DNA of 14,876 nt from Methyloceanibacter sp. (GTDB taxonomy: Bacteria; Pseudomonadota; Alphaproteobacteria; Rhizobiales; Methyloligellaceae). The number at the start of each line of letters is the position of its first letter. Position 1 is the stretch's first letter. Shown one piece after another: positions 1 through 6,797 of this stretch. The DNA is taken from assembly GCA_016649675.1 (NCBI GenBank), contig JAENXG010000034.1, positions 1 through 14,876 of the forward strand, in the 5' to 3' direction. The position numbers and the translations under genes are program-made. A model generated the notes under the pieces. It was not told the origin of the DNA and ran no database searches. It saw nothing but the letters and a program-made list of their open reading frames with translations.

Positions 1-8
1 AACGTCTT

Positions 9-881
9 TCAGATCAGCTTCTTGATCTCGGCCGTGAAGGCTTCGGCGATGTCGGGGCGGGCGAGCGCGTAAGCGACATTGGCGGTGAGGAAGCCGACTT
101 TGGAGCCGCAGTCGAAGGTCCGTCCCTCATATTTCAAGGCGTAGAAGGGCTGAGCCTTGAGCAGCGCGAGCATGGCGTCGGTAATTTGGATTTCGCCGCC
201 GGCACCCTGCTCCTGCGCCGAGAGCAGGTCGAAGATCTCGGGCTGCAGAATGTAGCGGCCGAGAATGGTGAGGTTGGAGGGCGCGGTCCCAGGGGCCGGC
301 TTCTCCACCATGCCATTGATGGGAAACACCCGCCCGTCGCCTTCGCCGATGCTCACCACGCCGTAATTCTTCACCTGGTCGTCGGGCACCGGGTCGACGG
401 CGAGGATATTGCCGCCGTGCCGCGCATAGACGTCGAGCATCTGGGCGAGGCATCCTTTGCCTTGCGTCTGCACCAGCACATCGGGAAGGAGCAACGCGAA
501 GGGCTCAGGGCCCACGAGCTCGCGCGCGCACCAGACGGCGTGGCCTAAGCCCAGCGGCTCCTGCTGACGGGTGAAGCTCGTGCTGCCCGGCCCCGGCAGA
601 TCGTTGTTGAGGAGCGCAAGCTCGCTCGTCTTGCCGCGGGCGGCCAGCACCTGCTCGAGCTCGAATTGCCTGTCGAAATGGTCCTCGATCACGCCCTTGT
701 TGCGGCCCGTGACGAAGATGAAGTGCTCGATGCCGGCTGCCATCGCTTCGTCGACCACATGCTGAATCAGCGGACGATCGACCACCGTCAGCATCTCCTT
801 CGGCATGGCCTTGGTCGCCGGCAGAAAGCGGGTGCCGAGCCCCGCCACGGGGAACACTGCCTTGCGGACGCGAGCAGCCAT
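9..881 (-). CDS. galU: UTP--glucose-1-phosphate uridylyltransferase
   Basis: GalU makes UDP-glucose from UTP and glucose-1-phosphate in the cytoplasm, feeding polysaccharide and lipopolysaccharide synthesis. Seen: the nucleotidyltransferase signature GLGTRFLPATKAMPKEM begins near residue 14. LPD134 is at the metal/nucleotide site, the MVEKP sugar-binding motif is near 191-195, GEIQITDA is at 229-236, and FDCGSK with Lys261 is near the C-terminus. The 290-aa length is normal for bacterial GalU. The reading frame stays open 34 codons further upstream. The ATG at 881 is preferred because the family motif starts shortly after it and a GAGGA sits about 6 nt before it. The gene diverges from galE. 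Identity is secure; the start is very likely. Confidence 0.96.
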   Translation of the reverse strand: MAARVRKAVFPVAGLGTRFLPATKAMPKEMLTVVDRPLIQHVVDEAMAAGIEHFIFVTGRNKGVIEDHFDRQFELEQVLAARGKTSELALLNNDLPGPGSTSFTRQQEPLGLGHAVWCARELVGPEPFALLLPDVLVQTQGKGCLAQMLDVYARHGGNILAVDPVPDDQVKNYGVVSIGEGDGRVFPINGMVEKPAPGTAPSNLTILGRYILQPEIFDLLSAQEQGAGGEIQITDAMLALLKAQPFYALKYEGRTFDCGSKVGFLTANVAYALARPDIAEAFTAEIKKLI

Positions 882-1009
882 GCGGATCCTCGGTAAGGTT
901 AAGACTGGGTGGCGTGGGCGGGTGTCGCCCATCGAAGTTAGAAGTCCTTCAACCTCTTTCCGATAGCAAGCGACGAATTGCAAACGGTCACTGTCGAGAA
1001 GGTTGCTTG
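882..1009. promoter_or_regulatory. Divergent galU/galE intergenic region with an inverted repeat
   Basis: These 128 nt separate two divergent starts and must hold both promoters. A perfect 6-bp inverted repeat, TGGGCG-ggtgt-CGCCCA, lies at 915-931, 33 nt before the galU start. It could be an operator or a hairpin in the galU leader. No convincing -35/-10 pair was found for either gene. The galE Shine-Dalgarno GAGAAGG is at 996-1002. Confidence 0.4.
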
Positions 1010-2002
1010 ATGGGCGTTCTGGTCACGGGTGGGGCTGGCTTCATCGGGAGCCACATGGCGCTCGAGCTTCTCGGCGCCGGCGAGGACGTTCTCGTTATCG
1101 ACAATCTGTCGACCGGGTTCCGCTGGGCGGTGCCAGCCGAGGCGAAGTTCGTCGAGGGCGACGTCGGCGACCATAACCTCGTGCGCCGGCTCCTGCTGCG
1201 CAATCCAATAGACGCCATCATCCATTTCGCCGGCTCCATCGTGGTGCCGGAATCGATCGCCGATCCGCTCGGCTACTACCTCAACAACACCTGCAAGTCG
1301 CGCTCGCTGATCGCCGTTGCGGTCGAGACCAAGGTCCCGCATTTCATCTTCTCCTCGACCGCCGCGGTCTACGGCATGCCGAAGGCGAACCCCGTCAGCG
1401 AGAAGGCCCGGCTCGAGCCGATCTCGCCGTACGGCAGCTCCAAACTGATGACCGAGACCATGCTGCGCGACACGGCAATCGCGCATCCTTTGCGCTATGT
1501 GGCCTTGCGCTATTTCAATGTCGCCGGCGCCGACCCTGAGGGGAGGAGCGGGCAGTCGACCCCGCACGCGACCCACCTCATCAAGGTTGCGGTGCAAGCG
1601 GCGCTCGGCCAGAGGCCCTATCTCGAAGTGTTCGGCACCGACTATCCCACGCCCGATGGCACCTGCGTCCGCGACTATATCCATGTCAGCGATCTCGTCC
1701 GCGCCCATCTCGATGCGCTCCGTCATCTCAGGGAGGGTGGGAAGAGCGAGGTTCTGAATTGCGGCTATGGAAGGGGCTTCTCCGTGCTCGACGTGATCGG
1801 CTCGGTCAAGCGCGCGGCGAATTCAGATTTCGCCGTGCATATGGCCCCGCGCCGGCCGGGCGATCCCGCAGCACTCGTCGCGAGTGCTGGGCGCATTCGC
1901 GAGGTTCTCGGCTGGGAGCCACGCCTCGACGACCTCGACACCATCGTCGGGGACGCGCTTTCCTGGGAGAAGCGCCTGACGGAAGTCCGCGCCGCCTCCT
2001 AG
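1010..2002 (+). CDS. galE: UDP-glucose 4-epimerase
   Basis: GalE interconverts UDP-glucose and UDP-galactose through a tightly bound NAD(H), in the cytoplasm. Seen: this is an extended short-chain dehydrogenase of 330 aa. The NAD-binding GGAGFIGSH has glycines at 7, 10 and 13. FSSTAAVYG (114-122) supplies the Ser/Thr of the active site, here Thr117. The catalytic Tyr141 and Lys145 form the YxxxK motif (YGSSK). The C-terminal part includes the usual RPGDPA segment. The frame is open upstream to 914, but the ATG at 1010 is preferred: GAGAAGG lies 7 nt before it and the Rossmann motif begins at once after it. The enzyme uses the GalU product, so the divergent pair forms one pathway. A related epimerase specificity, such as UDP-GlcNAc, cannot be excluded by eye. 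Confidence 0.93.
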   Translation: MGVLVTGGAGFIGSHMALELLGAGEDVLVIDNLSTGFRWAVPAEAKFVEGDVGDHNLVRRLLLRNPIDAIIHFAGSIVVPESIADPLGYYLNNTCKSRSLIAVAVETKVPHFIFSSTAAVYGMPKANPVSEKARLEPISPYGSSKLMTETMLRDTAIAHPLRYVALRYFNVAGADPEGRSGQSTPHATHLIKVAVQAALGQRPYLEVFGTDYPTPDGTCVRDYIHVSDLVRAHLDALRHLREGGKSEVLNCGYGRGFSVLDVIGSVKRAANSDFAVHMAPRRPGDPAALVASAGRIREVLGWEPRLDDLDTIVGDALSWEKRLTEVRAAS

Positions 2003-2057
2003 GCCCTCTCCATTTTGCCTTTGCGGCGCCTTAAAGCATTCCTCAAAATCAAGGTCC

Positions 2058-2075
2058 CAGGCGCCTGATCGCCTG
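2058..2075 (+). other. Short inverted repeat between galE and the first transglycosylase
   Basis: CAGGCG and CGCCTG form a perfect 6-bp stem around a 6-nt loop, 56 nt after the galE stop and 22 nt before the next start. There is no following T-run, so a rho-independent terminator is not supported. It may simply reflect GC-rich composition. Confidence 0.3.
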
Positions 2076-2096
2076 AGTCGCTTTGAGGGGTCGCGC

Positions 2097-3434
2097 ATGA
2101 CTATGCCAAGACGCGAGTTCCGGCACGTCGGTCTTGCCTTCGTCTTCGCGCTCTCCGTGCTCCTGACCGGGCACGCGCAAGCGGCAGTGGATGAGGTGGC
2201 GGCCTATAAGCAAGCGGTGGAGAAGCGCTTCTCCGAGTGGCTGCAAGGACTTTGGCCCGAGGCGGAAGCGGCCGGCATCAAGCGCGCCACCTTCGATGCC
2301 AACCTTAAAGGGCTGAAGCTCGATTGGTCCTTGCCGCATCTTGTCTTGCCCGACCCGGCCGCTCCGGGCGGACCGGCGCTGCCGCAGGTGCTCGCCGACC
2401 AGATGAAGCCGACGCATCAGCCCGAGTTCGATGTGCCGGCCGGTTATTTCAAAGAAGGGGCTCTCAGCAGCCTGGCGGCGACCGGCCGCAGCAAGATGAA
2501 CCAGTGGGGGCCGCAGCTCGCGGCGATCCAGAGGCAATACAACGTGCCGGCGAGCGTCATCGTCGCCATCTGGGGGCGGGAGACGGGCTTCGGCACCGTC
2601 GACATGCCGTTCGACGCACTGTCGGCCATCGCCACGCAAGGCTTCATGGGGCAGCGCCCAGATGAGTTCCGCAAGCAGCTCGTCGTGGCGCTGAAAATCC
2701 TGCAAGAGGGGCACGCGACGCGCGCCACGATGCGAAGCTCCTGGGCTGGCGCCATGGGCTACACTCAGTTCCTGCCCTCAGATTTCGACAACTATGCCGT
2801 CGATTTCGACGGCGACGGCAAGCGCGATATCTGGAGCTCGATTCCCGATGCGCTCGCCTCGACCGGCAACTCGCTGCACAGCCAGGGCTGGGACGGGGCG
2901 CAGACCTGGTTCTATGAGGTCAAGCTACCGGAGAAGTTCGACTGCACCCAGCAGGGGCCTGACCTCGCGCGCCCGATTTCCGAATGGGTCAAGCTCGGCG
3001 TGGCGCGGGTGAAGGATCGCCCCTTCCCAGAGGAGAAGCTCGGGGATCCCACTTTTCTCGTCCTGCCCGCCGGGCTGAAAGGTCCGGCCTTCCTTGCCAC
3101 CAGCAATTTCTCGGTGCTGAAGCTCTATAACAACTCAGACGTCTACGCGATCTTCGTGGGCCATGTGGCAGACATGATCGCCGCCAACGCCCCCGCCGCG
3201 TTCGTCGGCACCTGGCAGCCGGTCGAGCGCTTGGCCCGCGACCGCATCCAGCGCTTCCAGGAGGTGCTCGTGGCGCAGGGCGATGACGTGGGCAAGGTAG
3301 ATGGCCTTGCCGGCTTCAAGACAAGGCGGACGATCGGCCTGGAAGAGCAGAAGCGCGGGCTGCCGCTCAGCTGCTATCCGAGCAGCGCGCTCGTCGACGC
3401 CGTGCTGAAAGAGGCGAGCGCCGCGGCTCGGTAG
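2097..3434 (+). CDS. Lytic murein transglycosylase, MltB type (first copy)
   Basis: This is a periplasmic enzyme predicted to cleave the MurNAc-GlcNAc bond of peptidoglycan, giving 1,6-anhydro ends. Seen: 445 aa with an N-terminal signal peptide (basic start, hydrophobic 11-24, likely cleavage after AQA near residue 29). The SLT_2/MltB catalytic domain spans roughly 38-355. The catalytic glutamate is Glu162 in AIWGRETGFGT. GAMGYTQFLPS (218-228) and the DFDGDGKRDIW segment are family hallmarks. The C-terminus (about 370-440) resembles a peptidoglycan-binding domain but departs from the usual DGxxGxxTxxAVxxFQ pattern. No lipobox cysteine is visible, so it is probably soluble rather than a lipoprotein. 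The start ATG is preceded by GAGGGG at 2085-2090. A paralogue follows 71 nt later, which suggests co-transcription. Confidence 0.9.
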   Translation: MTMPRREFRHVGLAFVFALSVLLTGHAQAAVDEVAAYKQAVEKRFSEWLQGLWPEAEAAGIKRATFDANLKGLKLDWSLPHLVLPDPAAPGGPALPQVLADQMKPTHQPEFDVPAGYFKEGALSSLAATGRSKMNQWGPQLAAIQRQYNVPASVIVAIWGRETGFGTVDMPFDALSAIATQGFMGQRPDEFRKQLVVALKILQEGHATRATMRSSWAGAMGYTQFLPSDFDNYAVDFDGDGKRDIWSSIPDALASTGNSLHSQGWDGAQTWFYEVKLPEKFDCTQQGPDLARPISEWVKLGVARVKDRPFPEEKLGDPTFLVLPAGLKGPAFLATSNFSVLKLYNNSDVYAIFVGHVADMIAANAPAAFVGTWQPVERLARDRIQRFQEVLVAQGDDVGKVDGLAGFKTRRTIGLEEQKRGLPLSCYPSSALVDAVLKEASAAAR

Positions 3435-3505
3435 GCCATAAGCGAGCCGAAAGGTCGCGTTTGCGCGCCTAGGTTTAGCCCTCAGGGCTTGCTAGATTTC
3501 GGCCC

Positions 3506-4738
3506 ATGCGAATCGCTCAAAATCCCAAGTCCTTGATCCTCGGCGCCGGCTTGGCCGCCTTGCTCCTCATGGCGCTTCCGGCCGCTGCCGCCGACACCGT
3601 CGATCCCAAGGTCCAGGCCTGCGTGCAGAGCCTCTGGCCCGCCGCCAAGAGCGCCGGTGTCACGCGCGCCACCTTCGATCGCGCCTTTCAGGGGTTCACC
3701 AACGATCCCGAAGTGGTCGAGGCTGCCAACTTCCAGCCCGAATATGTGAAGCCGATCGGCGAATACATGGATCGTGTCGTCTCCGACAAGCGCATTGAGG
3801 CCGGGAAACAGAAGCTCGTTGACTACCAGGCGCTCCTCGGCTCGCTCGAGACCCGCTACGGCGTCGACCGGCATATCATCGTCGCCATCTGGGGGGTGGA
3901 GTCGAACTACGGCACGCAGCCTGGCGACAAGAATGTGATCCGCTCGCTCGGCACGCTCTATTGCACCGGCACCAAGGCCAAGTTCGCCAAGCCCCAGATC
4001 GTCACAGCGCTGAAGATCCTCCAGCATGGCGACATCACGCTTGAGGGAATGAACGGCTCGTGGGCCGGCGCCATGGGCCATACGCAATTCATTCCCACCA
4101 CCTACACGTCCTATGCCGTCGATCAAGACGGCGACGGCAAGCGCGACATTTGGGGCAATATACCGGACGCGCTCGCCTCGACGGCAAGCTATCTCAAGGT
4201 CTCCAAATGGCAGGCCGGCCAGACCTGGGGCTATGAGGTGGCGCTGCCCAAAGGCTTCGATCCCAAACGGGTCAGCGAGAGCACGCAAAAGCCACTCGGC
4301 GAATGGCAGAAGCTCGGCATCGTGCGGGTGAACGGCGAGGCCTTCCCGCGGGCGACCGACAAAGCGAGCCTGTTCGCGCCGGCCGGCGCCAACGGGCCGT
4401 CCTTCCTCGTGCTCAACAATTTCGGCGCGATCCTCCACTACAACACCGCCAAATCCTATGCGCTGGCCGTGGGCCATCTCGCCGACCGGCTCCGCGGCGG
4501 GGGCCCCCTCGTGCATCCCTGGCCGACTGACGAGAACCACCTTGCCCTCGATCAGCGCATCGAGTTGCAGCAACTCCTCCTTGCGCGCGGGCTGTTGACC
4601 GGCGACCCCGACGGCGTCATCGGGCCGGCGACGCTCGAAGCGGTGAAGGCTTATCAGCGCACCAAGGGGCTTCCGGTCGACGGGTTTCCAAGTCTCACCA
4701 TCCTTAAGCTCTTGCGCAGCGAGCGGCAGGCTGGTTGA
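3506..4738 (+). CDS. Lytic murein transglycosylase, MltB type (second copy, with peptidoglycan-binding domain)
   Basis: A tandem paralogue of the preceding gene with the same predicted reaction in the periplasm. Seen: 410 aa, signal peptide with hydrophobic core near 9-25 and cleavage near the alanine run at 26-29. The catalytic domain carries Glu132 in AIWGVESNYGT. GAMGHTQFIPT is at 188-198 and DQDGDGKRDIWGNIPDALAS starts near 206. The C-terminal PG_binding_1 domain (about 348-405) keeps the canonical DGVIGPATLEAVKAYQ pattern, unlike the first copy. No strong Shine-Dalgarno precedes the ATG. A 13-nt near-palindrome AGCCCTCAGGGCT (3477-3489) lies in the short gap upstream and is of uncertain meaning. 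The extensive shared motifs point to an old gene duplication. Substrate details are inferred from the family. Confidence 0.9.
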   Translation: MRIAQNPKSLILGAGLAALLLMALPAAAADTVDPKVQACVQSLWPAAKSAGVTRATFDRAFQGFTNDPEVVEAANFQPEYVKPIGEYMDRVVSDKRIEAGKQKLVDYQALLGSLETRYGVDRHIIVAIWGVESNYGTQPGDKNVIRSLGTLYCTGTKAKFAKPQIVTALKILQHGDITLEGMNGSWAGAMGHTQFIPTTYTSYAVDQDGDGKRDIWGNIPDALASTASYLKVSKWQAGQTWGYEVALPKGFDPKRVSESTQKPLGEWQKLGIVRVNGEAFPRATDKASLFAPAGANGPSFLVLNNFGAILHYNTAKSYALAVGHLADRLRGGGPLVHPWPTDENHLALDQRIELQQLLLARGLLTGDPDGVIGPATLEAVKAYQRTKGLPVDGFPSLTILKLLRSERQAG

Positions 4739-4866
4739 ATTCATGATCCCGTCAGCTTCCGATGCTGAACTCGTCACATCGGCACAAGGATCAGCCAAAA
4801 CTCAACCGATCTCCGGCACGAATAGTGAAGGGAGTCTTGGCCTTTGGGCTGAAAACGACTAGCAGT

Positions 4867-4911
4867 GTCCCAAGCCGGGACGAATTAAGGGGGGACCCAA
4901 GCCAAGGGTCC
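4867..4911 (+). promoter_or_regulatory. Two tandem small hairpins in the leader of the SGNH-hydrolase gene
   Basis: The first is GTCCC-aagcc-GGGAC at 4867-4881 and the second GGACCC-aagccaa-GGGTCC at 4893-4911. Both stems are perfect, and both contain the octamer CCCAAGCC running from the left arm into the loop. The second ends 7 nt before the ATG at 4919. It covers the only plausible Shine-Dalgarno (AAGGG, 4904-4908), so folding could limit translation. The structure is seen; regulation is inference. Confidence 0.4.
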
Positions 4912-4918
4912 GCACATC

Positions 4919-6286
4919 ATGTCTCGTAATGCGTCTTGCCTTCGCTCGAGCCGAGCTGCGCCGCGCTTCTTTGCCGGACTGCCGGCTGCGGCTGCCGCGC
5001 TGCTCGCACTCCTCGTCTCTTGCCTTGCGGCTTTGCCTGCCTCGGCGCAGCAGGGCACGGCACCCGTCCAGCGCAGCTATATCAATCCCTTCCCCACCGG
5101 CGACCGCTACCGCGTCGTCGTGCTCGGCGATTCACTCGGAGACGGATTGTGGTCTGGCCTTTATCGCGCCTTCCAGGAGGACACCAATCTTGAGTTTATC
5201 CAGCGATCCAAGGTGTCAACCGGCTTCGTGCGCACGGACTCCTACGACTGGAATGCAGAGCTTGCCAAGATCCTCAAGGAGGAGAGCTACCCGATCGCCG
5301 TCGTCATGATCGGGGCTAACGATGATCAGGCGATCCGCAGCGGCAAGGATTCGCTGAAGGTCGGCAGCGAAGCCTGGCGCGAGGCTTATGGCCAGCGGGT
5401 GGAGGCCTTCATCAAGAAGCTCCGCGCTGCCAACATGGCGGTCTATTGGGTGGGTCTTCCCATCATGCGCAGCCCCGATCAAAGCGCCGACGCCGAGATA
5501 ATGAACGACGTCTTCCGCGAGAAGGCCTTCATCAACGGCGCCAAGTTCATTGACACCTGGAACGGCTTCACCGACGAGGCGGGGCGGTTCAGCGCCTATG
5601 GTCCCGACATGACGGGACAGGTCAAGCGGCTCAGAGCCGACGACGGCGTGCATTTCACCATGCGCGGCTATCTCAAGCTCGCCCACTTCGTGGAGAAGGA
5701 GCTCCGCCGCGATCTGAGCCTCGCCAAGCTCGAGCGGAATATCCCGCTGGCCGGGAACGTGGAAGAGCAGGCGAAGGTCATGGGCCGGGACGTCGCCCCT
5801 GGGGCCTCGCCTGCGCCCGCTCAGTCTGCCGAAGCGCCTCCGTCCGACACGCCAGAGCCCGCGACGGCAGCGTCAGATACGCAAGCGTCCGCGGCGCCGG
5901 ACCAGCCGGGCGCGGGCGAACCGGCAGAGGGCACGCCGGCCGCGCCGGGTGAGGCCTCTTCCGATCAGGCGGCTCCGCTGCAGCACAGCACGGTGGGAGA
6001 GGTGAGCGTGGTCAGGCCCGCGATCGACTCGACGCTGCAAGCGGCGCAAAGCCTCACGCCGCAAGCGGGCGGGCCGGCAATGCCGGAGGCCGAGATCATC
6101 ACGAGCGAGCTTGGCGATGGCTTGACCGCCGTCGCCACGATCTCGACCCTTACCGATCTGTCGCTCGCCTCGTCGAAGCCGCGGCTGCCGCTCTCGCAAC
6201 GGCCATACTACAAGGTTCTCATCAAGGGCGAGCAGCTCAAGCCCAAGACGGGCAGAGGCGACGACTTCGCCTGGCCGCCGAGTTAA
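4919..6286 (+). CDS. Exported SGNH-hydrolase-like protein (DUF459 family)
   Basis: A periplasmic or cell-envelope protein with the SGNH/GDSL esterase fold; its substrate is not known. Seen: 455 aa. The signal peptide has a long Ala/Leu core (21-39) and ends at ASA near residue 43. The SGNH blocks are in order: block I VVLGDSLGDGL with Ser72, block III VVMIGANDDQ with Asn134, and block V DDGVHFTMRGY with Asp242 and His245. Residues about 290-350 form a Pro/Ala/Glu/Ser-rich low-complexity linker, followed by a less characteristic tail to 455. The catalytic residues look intact. Its position behind two lytic transglycosylases suggests a peptidoglycan or cell-wall acyl substrate, for example removal of acetyl groups, but this is inference. 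The leader contains two hairpins, and no strong free Shine-Dalgarno is seen. Confidence 0.85.
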   Translation: MSRNASCLRSSRAAPRFFAGLPAAAAALLALLVSCLAALPASAQQGTAPVQRSYINPFPTGDRYRVVVLGDSLGDGLWSGLYRAFQEDTNLEFIQRSKVSTGFVRTDSYDWNAELAKILKEESYPIAVVMIGANDDQAIRSGKDSLKVGSEAWREAYGQRVEAFIKKLRAANMAVYWVGLPIMRSPDQSADAEIMNDVFREKAFINGAKFIDTWNGFTDEAGRFSAYGPDMTGQVKRLRADDGVHFTMRGYLKLAHFVEKELRRDLSLAKLERNIPLAGNVEEQAKVMGRDVAPGASPAPAQSAEAPPSDTPEPATAASDTQASAAPDQPGAGEPAEGTPAAPGEASSDQAAPLQHSTVGEVSVVRPAIDSTLQAAQSLTPQAGGPAMPEAEIITSELGDGLTAVATISTLTDLSLASSKPRLPLSQRPYYKVLIKGEQLKPKTGRGDDFAWPPS

Positions 6287-6358
6287 GCCGAACAAGAGCG
6301 CTCGCGCGGGCGAGGCGTTCGCCGTAGTCCCCCTCTTCGTCCGGGCTAAGCGGCCGGC

Positions 6359-6476
6359 ATGGGGCTTCCCGCCGCGGTTTGGCCGCCAGTCGCGCCGACA
6401 CGCGGGCAAGCAGGGCACGGTCTTCCGCGCGCTCCTTCTGGCCGCCGCCATTCTTGCCATCTTCAACTCCGACGGC
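6359..6476 (+). other. Probable 5' part of the following small gene, out of frame by one base
   Basis: The frame of the next CDS stays open upstream to a TGA at 6123 but has no ATG, GTG or TTG before 6477. Just before that point it reads FRALLLAAAILAIF (6423-6464), preceded by basic residues, as expected for the membrane anchor of a small protein. An ATG at 6359 lies in another frame. Removing one G from the GGGG run at 6361-6364 would join this ATG to the open frame and give a protein of about 143 aa. A sequencing error or a true frameshift are both possible. Confidence 0.45.
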
Positions 6477-6791
6477 TTGCGGATCGCCGCCGGCGACCTT
6501 GCCGAGCGGGGGCATGGGCGCTCGCTGCTCGCGCTCTGCGAAGCCTGGGACGTCGCCACGGAGCGCGCCGGGGCAAAGACCGTGATTGCGAGCGTCCGCA
6601 CCCTCGTGGCGGAGGCGAAGGGTGCGAGCTGGGCCGACGTCGCAGGCCTGGTCGGCGGTCCGGTCCTCGCGCTCAGGGGCAGAGGCGAGGCGCTCCCCGA
6701 TCAATATACCGGATCGCTGCCGACGCTGGCCAAGCATGCGCTCGACCTTGAATCGGAGAAATTCAATCACTCTGGCGCCGCCGGGCACTGA
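6477..6791 (+). CDS. Small hypothetical protein, probably membrane-anchored; true start uncertain
   Basis: I do not recognise this family. The TTG at 6477 is the first conventional start in the frame, giving 104 aa, but the coding character clearly extends upstream and includes a hydrophobic anchor. So TTG is probably not the real start. Support for a real gene: GC-rich third positions, a balanced amino-acid composition (segments such as SLLALCEAWDV and PVLALRGRGEALPDQY) and a stop just 6 nt from the end of the convergent gltD. The opposite-strand frames here are Arg-rich and look like shadows. It follows the SGNH-hydrolase gene by under 200 nt and may act with it in the envelope. No catalytic motif is visible. 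Confidence 0.5.
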   Translation: MRIAAGDLAERGHGRSLLALCEAWDVATERAGAKTVIASVRTLVAEAKGASWADVAGLVGGPVLALRGRGEALPDQYTGSLPTLAKHALDLESEKFNHSGAAGH

Positions 6792-6797
6792 GCGGCT

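Noticed and set aside
3477..3489. AGCCCTCAGGGCT near-palindrome as a terminator after the first transglycosylase
   Set aside because: The stem is short with a 1-3 nt loop and is not followed by a T-run; co-transcription with the second copy seems more likely.
3482..4798. 438-codon open frame on the minus strand opposite the second transglycosylase
   Set aside because: The sense strand encodes an intact enzyme with catalytic Glu and signal peptide; the antisense translation has no such marks.
6237..6788. 183-codon minus-strand frame opposite the small hypothetical gene
   Set aside because: It is Arg/Ala/Glu-rich and overlaps the end of the DUF459 gene; the plus frame has a hydrophobic anchor and better amino-acid balance.
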